From Deltaproteobacteria bacterium (GTDB taxonomy: Bacteria > Desulfobacterota > DSM-4660 > Desulfatiglandales > Desulfatiglandaceae), in assembly GCA_019307645.1 (NCBI GenBank), contig JAFDJF010000071.1:1-8171 (forward strand): a stretch of DNA of 8,171 bases, in the 5' to 3' direction. How positions within the stretch are numbered: the stretch's first letter is position 1; every line of letters begins with the position of its first letter. A program made the translations under genes and the position numbers. The notes under the pieces were generated by a model, which had not been told where the DNA came from, did not search any database, and was given only the letters and a program-made list of their open reading frames with translations. Positions 1 to 4,517 of the stretch are shown one piece after another.

Positions 1-1
1 C

Positions 2-418
2 CTCATGAATTCGGAGGATGCCTTATTTGACTCGCTTGAACGACTTCCTTTTTCAACATATATAAATATCGGCCTCGAATCCGCTGATCCGAAGACCCTG
101 GCTGCAATAAAAAAACCAATCACTGCCGAGACGGTCGACGAGGCATTTACCAGGATGCTCGAAATAAACAGGCGCTATAACAAGATAGAGATTACCGCAA
201 ATTTCGTGTTTGGAGATAATCTTCCTCCAAGTCACCTGCCTTCATTTTTTGGATTGACTGAAAAAAGACTGAAACGTCCATACGGCAAGGGGGCGATCTA
301 TTTTTCGCCGCTTGTCAGCAGTGGGGTTGAAGAAAACAGAGGTATGGTGAGAAAATTCTATAGGGTAAAAACTCTGAGCCCTATTCCGACTTATATTTAT
401 CTCATCCAAAGATTATGA
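2..418 (+). CDS. Radical-SAM family protein, C-terminal part (5' end outside window)
   Basis: The reading frame is open from the first bases of the window and closes at a TGA (416-418), so this is the 3' end of a longer gene. The ATG at position 5 is probably an internal methionine. The segment INIGLESADPKTLAAIKK near the start matches the late part of a radical-SAM barrel, where an IGxES-type strand is followed by a helix beginning D-x-x-x-L. The next strand (ITANFVFG) matches the usual later barrel strand. The Cys-rich iron-sulfur loop would lie upstream and is not visible, so activity and substrate cannot be judged. The C-terminus is short and basic and lacks the common PLPGT motif. It converges on the cyclic-nucleotide-binding gene with only 18 bp between the stop codons. 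Family assignment is fairly safe; function is unknown. Confidence 0.72.
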   Translation, partial: LMNSEDALFDSLERLPFSTYINIGLESADPKTLAAIKKPITAETVDEAFTRMLEINRRYNKIEITANFVFGDNLPPSHLPSFFGLTEKRLKRPYGKGAIYFSPLVSSGVEENRGMVRKFYRVKTLSPIPTYIYLIQRL

Positions 419-429
419 ACTGAAGCCAT

Positions 430-442
430 GGTTGACTCAACC
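430..442. repeat. 13-bp palindrome at the convergent gene junction
   Basis: The sequence GGTTGA-C-TCAACC is a perfect 6-bp inverted repeat with a one-base centre. It overlaps the stop codon of the cyclic-nucleotide-binding gene (437-439). The two convergent genes are separated by only 18 bp. The stem is too short and lacks a T-run, so it is a poor candidate for an intrinsic terminator. It may be chance. Confidence 0.3.
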
Positions 443-817
443 GGAGAAATCACAGGCCCTGTCAAGCATCTTCTTGAGCCTAAGCGGAATTGTTTCAAGG
501 ATGCTCCTGAATTGCTTGGAAAGCTGGTTATATTCCTTTTTCATAGATTCCAGATCAATAACACCGAGGGTCGTCTTTCCTACAGCCCGGGCAGTAACGG
601 TTCGTTCCATGCCGCCGATAAGCTCCATTTCGCCGAATACCTCATCAGGCTGCAGCCTCTCAATGATATATTTGCGGTTTCGAACGTTTCTAGATGTTTC
701 TACGGAACCGCGGAGGATAACATAAAGCCAGTCCCCGGAACTATTCTCGTCAAAAATGACCTGACCGTCATCATAGGTCTCTTCACGAGCAATGCTGTAT
801 ATCCCCTTTTTTTTCAT
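437..817 (-). CDS. Small stand-alone cyclic-nucleotide-binding-domain protein (Crp-like sensor domain)
   Basis: This is a 126-residue protein made almost entirely of one cyclic-nucleotide-binding beta-barrel. The glycines of the early barrel are visible (DDGQVIFDENSSGDWLYVILRGSVE, in two stretches at residues 17-30 and 31-40). The phosphate-binding cassette lies at residues 61-78 (FGEMELIGGMERTVTARA). It keeps the Glu (E63) and Arg (R72) that in CAP/PKA-type domains contact the ribose and cyclic phosphate, so ligand binding is plausible. Nothing follows the barrel except a short basic helix (residues 92-120). There is no helix-turn-helix, kinase or channel part, so it is not a Crp regulator by itself and may act through a partner protein. 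The ATG at 817 is the only good start before an upstream in-frame stop at 884-886. A weak AAAGG lies about 10 nt upstream. The partner and ligand are not evident. Confidence 0.85.
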   Translation of the reverse strand: MKKKGIYSIAREETYDDGQVIFDENSSGDWLYVILRGSVETSRNVRNRKYIIERLQPDEVFGEMELIGGMERTVTARAVGKTTLGVIDLESMKKEYNQLSKQFRSILETIPLRLKKMLDRACDFSG

Positions 818-991
818 TTTCTGCGCCTTTGCTTTCAGGGTTGAATGGTTATAATATCTGCAGGGCTTAAAAGGAATCGTGTTTTAAATGGCCCAAGTAT
901 CGAAAATATAGATTATAAGCCTTTGATCATCAACCTAAAGATACAGGGGTTGAACGATACCAATGAAATATTCTTATTGCACATTTTTGTA

Positions 992-1010
992 GCTTTGTCC
1001 TGGACAAAGC
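992..1010. promoter_or_regulatory. Perfect 19-bp palindrome, operator-like
   Basis: GCTTTGTCC-T-GGACAAAGC is a perfect 9-bp inverted repeat around one central base. The tight centre cannot form a normal RNA hairpin loop, so it looks more like a dimeric regulator binding site than a terminator. It lies between divergent genes, 175 bp upstream of the - strand gene start and 209 bp upstream of the + strand gene start. The regulator is unknown. Confidence 0.45.
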
Positions 1011-1022
1011 GTTTTGCCCATA

Positions 1023-1041
1023 AAATTATTTTGAATAATTT
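1023..1041. promoter_or_regulatory. AT-rich palindrome (8-3-8)
   Basis: AAATTATT-TTG-AATAATTT is a perfect 8-bp inverted repeat with a 3-base centre, 31 bp centre-to-centre from the palindrome at 992-1010. It could be a protein-binding site. AT-rich dyads also arise by chance in sequence of this composition. Confidence 0.3.
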
Positions 1042-1058
1042 GCCCGAGAGTGTACGAT

Positions 1059-1071
1059 CCTCAAGTTGAGG
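1059..1071. promoter_or_regulatory. Short palindrome (6-1-6)
   Basis: CCTCAA-G-TTGAGG is a perfect 6-bp inverted repeat around a single base. Its centre lies 33 bp from that of the palindrome at 1023-1041. It is the third dyad in an 80-bp stretch of the divergent intergenic region; its role is unknown. Confidence 0.28.
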
Positions 1072-1113
1072 CGACAAAACTCCTAAACAAAATAATATAT
1101 AAATATGTCTATG

Positions 1114-1183
1114 AGGCTGTCTGAGAATAGCAATTTTTTCCAAAATTGAAGAGTTCGGGGGAAAGGGCATTCTCGGACAGCTT
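1114..1183. repeat. Hairpin with imperfect inverted ends, possible small MITE or IS remnant
   Basis: The left arm (1114-1131, core GCTGTCTGAGAAT) and right arm (1167-1183, core ATTCTCGGACAGC) are near-perfect inverted copies, with one G/T-type difference inside the core. Between them lies a second perfect hairpin, CAATTTT-TTCC-AAAATTG (1131-1148). The ends resemble the terminal inverted repeats of some IS elements, but there is no transposase and I see no clear target duplication. It could equally be a structured leader upstream of the glycosyltransferase gene, whose start is 36 nt downstream of the right arm. Confidence 0.4.
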
Positions 1184-1207
1184 CCTGGGGCTTATTCAAT
1201 ACCTGTT

Positions 1208-1212
1208 AAGGA
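1208..1212 (+). promoter_or_regulatory. Ribosome-binding site supporting a TTG start
   Basis: AAGGA sits 6 nt upstream of the TTG at 1219, a good spacing, but 15 nt upstream of the in-frame ATG at 1228. This favours the TTG as the start of the glycosyltransferase. A GAGAG just ahead of the ATG keeps that alternative open. Confidence 0.5.
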
Positions 1213-1218
1213 CACACA

Positions 1219-2271
1219 TTGAGAGATATGGACACAGAAAAATCATCTAACATATGCGCTGTAATTCCTGCTTACAATGCAGAAAGGACAATCGGCCGTG
1301 TTGTCAGGGGAGCACGGAAATACGTTCCTCTGGTGATCGTGGCAGATGACGGTTCAACAGACAACACGGCAAGAAATGCTTCAGAAGCAGGCGCTGAAGT
1401 AATAAGAATAAATGAAAACCGTGGCAAGGGAAATGCCCTGAGGGCCCTTTTCCGTATGGCGATTGAGAGGGGTTTTGATACTGCCATAAGTATTGATGCT
1501 GACTGCCAGCACGACACCGAAGATCTGCCCCGGTTTATCCGGGAACATGAAAAGCATCCGAATGATCTTATAACGGGTTCCAGAACCCTTACCGCAGCGA
1601 ATATGCCGCGTGCGAGATATAATGCAATGCAGGTTGCAAGGTTCTATATCTCCCTTGCCGCGAACCAGTTTATTGAAGATACGCAGTGTGGGTTCAGATT
1701 GTATCCGCTGGGACTGATAAAAAAACTCCGCTTAGTAACAGAAGGCTATGTTACCGAAGCCGAGATATTGATCAAGGCGGGAGACATGGGTGTTCGGATC
1801 AGGTCTGTAACCATAGGGGCAATCTATAATAATTACATAAGCCATTTCAAAGCGGTAAGCGACGGAATGGCAATCGGAGCATATCTGGAGTATTTTCTGA
1901 TAATAAAGTGGTTAATTGAAGGGGTTTTTTCGAACAAACCCTATACTTATTCGCCAGGCAGGCTACATGATTTTTTCGGCAAAAACACGATCACCTATCG
2001 TCTGTCGCTGGCTTTTGCCACATTACTCATCTTGCCGGCAACCCTGTTTTTCTTGGTCGAATATCTGCTCCTTCCGTTAATTATAAAAAACAATTTTGCC
2101 TCTGTAAGGGCGCTTAACATTAGTTTCTTTGTCATAACTCTTGCAACACACATGGCCCCCGTGCTGATGGTTCTGTCGATTGTTGATGGGATATTGAACA
2201 AATATGGCCTAAGGGTGAGATTAGTGGACAGACTTATTAATATATTCTACCCATATTTGTGGGATAAATAG
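1219..2271 (+). CDS. Family 2 glycosyltransferase with C-terminal membrane segments (dolichol-phosphate-sugar synthase-like)
   Basis: This 350-residue GT-A enzyme probably transfers a sugar from a nucleotide sugar to a lipid-linked or membrane acceptor on the cytoplasmic face. Visible motifs are the N-terminal strand AVIPAYNAERTIG (14-26), the nucleotide-binding DDGSTD (43-48), the metal-binding DAD (93-95, followed by CQH), GSR (120-122), and DTQCGFRLYP (154-163), which matches the usual D-x-x-C-G-F/L-R acceptor-side motif. The DPM1-like TEAEILIKAGDMG follows near 176-188. Two hydrophobic segments near residues 266-292 and 305-327 should anchor it in the membrane. The start is TTG at 1219 (AAGGA 6 nt upstream) or ATG at 1228, a difference of three residues. 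It is monocistronic here. Its stop codon TAG is formed at the junction with the adjacent mobile repeat. Acceptor and sugar cannot be read from the sequence. Confidence 0.9.
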   Translation: MRDMDTEKSSNICAVIPAYNAERTIGRVVRGARKYVPLVIVADDGSTDNTARNASEAGAEVIRINENRGKGNALRALFRMAIERGFDTAISIDADCQHDTEDLPRFIREHEKHPNDLITGSRTLTAANMPRARYNAMQVARFYISLAANQFIEDTQCGFRLYPLGLIKKLRLVTEGYVTEAEILIKAGDMGVRIRSVTIGAIYNNYISHFKAVSDGMAIGAYLEYFLIIKWLIEGVFSNKPYTYSPGRLHDFFGKNTITYRLSLAFATLLILPATLFFLVEYLLLPLIIKNNFASVRALNISFFVITLATHMAPVLMVLSIVDGILNKYGLRVRLVDRLINIFYPYLWDK

Positions 2272-2441
2272 TGCCCAAACGAAAACTGTCTTTTTCGCCA
2301 ATATCTGCGCCTGCCTGTGCGTGGCCGCACGCAGACAGGTCAGATAAAAATTTTAATCCTCAAAATACTTAATGTATTCTTGCGGCAAAAATTTTTATCT
2401 TCCTTGATCTTGACGAAAAATCCTAGTTTTCGTTCAGACAC
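2271..2441. mobile_element. 171-bp palindromic MITE-like element flanked by TA, inserted at the glycosyltransferase stop codon
   Basis: The element is one long imperfect palindrome. Its outer arms (2271-2305 and 2406-2441) match in about 27 of 36 aligned positions, both containing AACGAAAACT and TTTTTCG. Inside them lies a perfect 13-bp pair, AGATAAAAATTTT (2342-2354) and its inverse (2388-2400). At the centre is AATAC-TTAAT-GTATT. A TA dinucleotide stands on each side (2269-2270 and 2442-2443), as expected for IS630/Tc1-mariner-type insertion. It has no coding capacity, so it would need a transposase in trans. Its position between convergent genes means the folded transcript could also act as a terminator or 3'-end stabiliser for both, although no clean U-run follows. 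The element type is inferred from structure alone. Confidence 0.72.
2310..2339. repeat. GC-rich hairpin (REP-like) nested in the left arm of the palindromic element
   Basis: CCTGCCTGTGCGTG (2310-2323) and CACGCAGACAGG (2328-2339) pair as an imperfect stem with one mismatch and a two-base bulge. The GC content contrasts sharply with the AT-rich element around it. The right arm of the host element has only 5 nt at the corresponding place (2401-2405) against 36 nt here (2306-2341), so about 31 nt appear to be inserted. Short GC-rich hairpins of this look are dispersed in many bacterial genomes; whether this one is repeated cannot be seen from one window. Confidence 0.55.
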
Positions 2442-2479
2442 TAAATAGGCGGGATCAATTTGGCCTTGGCGATAAACCA

Positions 2480-3889
2480 TTACGGTGAAGGCCAGACCTT
2501 TTCAGAACATATGATTCGGGCACTTTTCCTGAATCCCATATTTACCGGAAAATAGAAAAAAGCCCGGATACGGGGTTTTTTAAGAATTCTGTTCCATATG
2601 CCGCGCCATGAATAAATGCGTTTCCAGGTATGCCGCATACCCAAATGAAGCTGCCTGGGAGTCATATTTTTCGGGACAAAAGTAACCGTGCCGTGGTCAT
2701 AGTCACGCCAATTCCGGCTGAAAATGCGGCCCTGAGAATCCATTTGTCGATATATTTCAGTGCCGGGAAGAGGGGTCAGGATCAGCGTAAAAGCGGTCTC
2801 CAGACGATTTGCAATAACAAAGTCAGCAATCTGATCAAAAACCTCGGGAGTATCCTCGTCAAAGCCCACCATAAATGTCCCCATCACCCCTATATCACGA
2901 TCATGAAGCGCCTTGATGCAATCGGCATACTCATCCGTCTTGTTGGGGAACTTGTGCATGGCATCGATATTTGTCTGAGAGAGGGTCTCAAATCCAATAT
3001 TTACCCCGATACAACCCGATTCTGCCATAAGGTCGAGCATGGATTCATCTCGGGCAAGATTGAAGCTCGCATGACCATACCATCTTATGTCGCATTCTTT
3101 GAAGGCCTCCAGTACGGCACGGGCATGAGCCGGTTCGGATATGAAATTTGAGTCCATAACATAGAGAAGGCGCCTTTCCACAAAGTAGGGGATGTCGAGG
3201 TGCCAGTTTCGAGCAAGCCAGTTTTTCCATTTTGACTGCGGCGGTCTTGGGCCGAAGATGTCCAGAATCTCCTGTTTGACGGCCTCGGCCGGCCGGACTC
3301 TGAATTTGGCGCCGAAGAAATCCTGCACAGCACAGAAGTGACATCCCACAGGACAGCCACGGGTGGTTTCGATTATTTCTCCCGGATGATAGAATTTTTT
3401 ATTGAAGAGATCGCGTCTGATGGCAGGCAGTTTTGCAAGTTCGGCCTCGGGACCGTAGTATTTCTTTTTCAGGGCGCCTTTGGTAAAATCATCCAGAATG
3501 TCCCCCCACACGACCTCGCCCTCACGGATTATGACGGCGTCTCCGTGTTCAAGGGCTTCATCAGGAAAAGCGGTTACATGCATTCCACCCAGTACAACCG
3601 TCACGCCTTCACTACGCAGTCGATCGGAAATGAGATAGGCACTCGGCATATGATGGGTTTGACCGACAATCAAGGCCAGATCACAAGGATCCCCGTAGGG
3701 GACGGGCTCGTTGACGACATCAACAAGCCGGACATGAATGTTATCCGGGGTAAGGGCCGCAATCATTGCAAGGCTGATGGCCGGGTAGCCCAAAAGTGGC
3801 AGTTTGATACCAAAGGCCTTGTTCCGATCTTCGGAATCCATTGCGGGCGCGATCAGGAATATATTGAGGAGTGGGCGAGCCCTATGCAT
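2480..3889 (-). CDS. B12-binding-domain radical-SAM protein
   Basis: This 469-residue protein has an N-terminal cobalamin-binding Rossmann-type domain (about residues 6-135, with a VVLGGMHVTAFPDEAL segment at 98-113 and EGEVVW near 123-128). A radical-SAM barrel (about 170-375) follows. The iron-sulfur loop is TTRGCPVGCHFC, with cysteines 179, 183 and 186 in the C-x3-C-x2-C spacing. Later barrel features are GFET (299-302) and LTPLPGTEIY (371-380). The C-terminal RNWRDYDHGTVTFVPKNMT (392-410) is typical of BchE/Hpn-like class B enzymes, which methylate, cyclise or rearrange unreactive carbons. The classical DxHxxG cobalamin motif is absent, as is common in this family. About 30 extra residues rich in Trp and basic groups (212-240) interrupt the barrel. 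The ATG overlaps the IorB stop by 8 nt (ATGCATAG), indicating coupling. It is the last gene of the operon; the substrate is unknown. Confidence 0.9.
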   Translation of the reverse strand: MHRARPLLNIFLIAPAMDSEDRNKAFGIKLPLLGYPAISLAMIAALTPDNIHVRLVDVVNEPVPYGDPCDLALIVGQTHHMPSAYLISDRLRSEGVTVVLGGMHVTAFPDEALEHGDAVIIREGEVVWGDILDDFTKGALKKKYYGPEAELAKLPAIRRDLFNKKFYHPGEIIETTRGCPVGCHFCAVQDFFGAKFRVRPAEAVKQEILDIFGPRPPQSKWKNWLARNWHLDIPYFVERRLLYVMDSNFISEPAHARAVLEAFKECDIRWYGHASFNLARDESMLDLMAESGCIGVNIGFETLSQTNIDAMHKFPNKTDEYADCIKALHDRDIGVMGTFMVGFDEDTPEVFDQIADFVIANRLETAFTLILTPLPGTEIYRQMDSQGRIFSRNWRDYDHGTVTFVPKNMTPRQLHLGMRHTWKRIYSWRGIWNRILKKPRIRAFFYFPVNMGFRKSARIICSEKVWPSP

Positions 3890-4463
3890 TATTATTTCGT
3901 CCCATTGAAAAGGCCTTCAAATTTACATCCAGAAAATCCGGCGGCACGAATAACGAAATAGTCTCTTCCCACAGGCTTTTATGGAGATTGAAATGTTTTG
4001 AAAGGGCGCCCAGGAATGCGACATTTGACGCCTTGATATTACCGGCCTCACTGGCGATACCCATGGAATCGACAAGTTCTACTCTCGGATATCGTTCAGA
4101 CAATCGCTCAGGGATATCCGAAGGGTAGATTTCATTTCCTGCAGTGACAGAAGGCGGAAGGATCTTCTGCATGGTTAACAATATAACCGCGTTGTCAACA
4201 AGATAATCAAGAAACCGCAGGGTTTCAAGCTGTTCAAATGACAACAGGATATCGGCTTCCCCCTTTTTGATAACAGGCGAATAGACCTTTGGTCCGAAAC
4301 GGATATGACTGTTAACCATTCCTCCCCGCTGGGCCATGCCGTGGACCTCACTTTTCTTTACATCAAATCCTGCACGCATCATGACCTCTGCCACGATTTC
4401 ACTTGCAAGGATCACCCCCTGGCCGCCAACACCCACCATAAGGATATTTGTCACCTTACCCAT
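3882..4463 (-). CDS. iorB: Indolepyruvate:ferredoxin oxidoreductase, beta (gamma-domain) subunit
   Basis: IorB pairs with IorA to decarboxylate aryl-2-oxoacids oxidatively to aryl-acetyl-CoA, passing electrons to ferredoxin in the cytoplasm. The protein begins with a Rossmann-like strand and glycine loop, NILMVGVGGQGVILASE, followed by the family signature EVHGMAQRGG and later GEADILLSFE. Its length of about 193 residues is normal. I chose the ATG at 4463, which has AAGGA 4 nt upstream and gives the usual N-terminus. A longer form from TTG at 4490 (202 residues) is possible, but that codon lies inside a hairpin stem. The gene follows iorA by 43 nt and overlaps the next radical-SAM gene by 8 nt. 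The family assignment is strong; the true substrate (indole-, phenyl- or hydroxyphenylpyruvate) is not readable. Confidence 0.9.
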   Translation of the reverse strand: MGKVTNILMVGVGGQGVILASEIVAEVMMRAGFDVKKSEVHGMAQRGGMVNSHIRFGPKVYSPVIKKGEADILLSFEQLETLRFLDYLVDNAVILLTMQKILPPSVTAGNEIYPSDIPERLSERYPRVELVDSMGIASEAGNIKASNVAFLGALSKHFNLHKSLWEETISLFVPPDFLDVNLKAFSMGRNNNA

Positions 4464-4482
4464 ATCTTCCTTTCGTCCATAT

Positions 4483-4517
4483 TTTCTCAATAAATGCTTT
4501 TCCGATTTATTGAAAAA
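4483..4517. promoter_or_regulatory. Intercistronic AT-rich hairpin at the iorA-iorB junction
   Basis: TCAATAAAT (4487-4495) and ATTTATTGA (4505-4513) form a perfect 9-bp stem with a 9-nt loop. After one mismatch it extends by three A-T pairs on each side. It covers the iorA stop codon and the possible TTG start of iorB. It could be an RNA processing or stabilising element that adjusts the A:B subunit ratio. There is no U-run, so it is not an obvious terminator. Confidence 0.4.

Larger units (their letters stand above)
818..1218. other. Gene-free region between divergent genes (401 bp)
   Basis: This stretch separates the divergently transcribed cyclic-nucleotide-binding gene (-) and the glycosyltransferase gene (+), so promoters for both should lie here. 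It is AT-rich. The ORFs in it have low-complexity, family-less translations and no convincing ribosome-binding site, so I call no gene. It does contain structure: three perfect short palindromes between 992 and 1071 and a hairpin with imperfect inverted ends at 1114-1183, each listed separately. I could not identify a sigma-70 or sigma-54 promoter with confidence; several AT-rich stretches (for example around 1090-1105 and 850-860) could serve as -10 boxes. Confidence 0.6.

Noticed and set aside
845..1170. Two small opposing ORFs (74 and 85 residues) in the intergenic region
   Set aside because: No ribosome-binding site, no family features, and they run through the palindromes and the hairpin element.
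2271..2441. Palindromic region as a plain bidirectional terminator
   Set aside because: The symmetry extends over 171 bp with matching outer ends and flanking TA dinucleotides, which exceeds a terminator and fits a miniature element. Terminator activity may be a side effect.
2630..3151. 173-residue open frame on the + strand
   Set aside because: Antisense shadow of the same radical-SAM gene, with no recognisable domain.
3338..3961. 207-residue open frame on the + strand
   Set aside because: It lies antisense to the second B12-radical-SAM gene, whose protein has intact domains and motifs. Its translation shows no family features.
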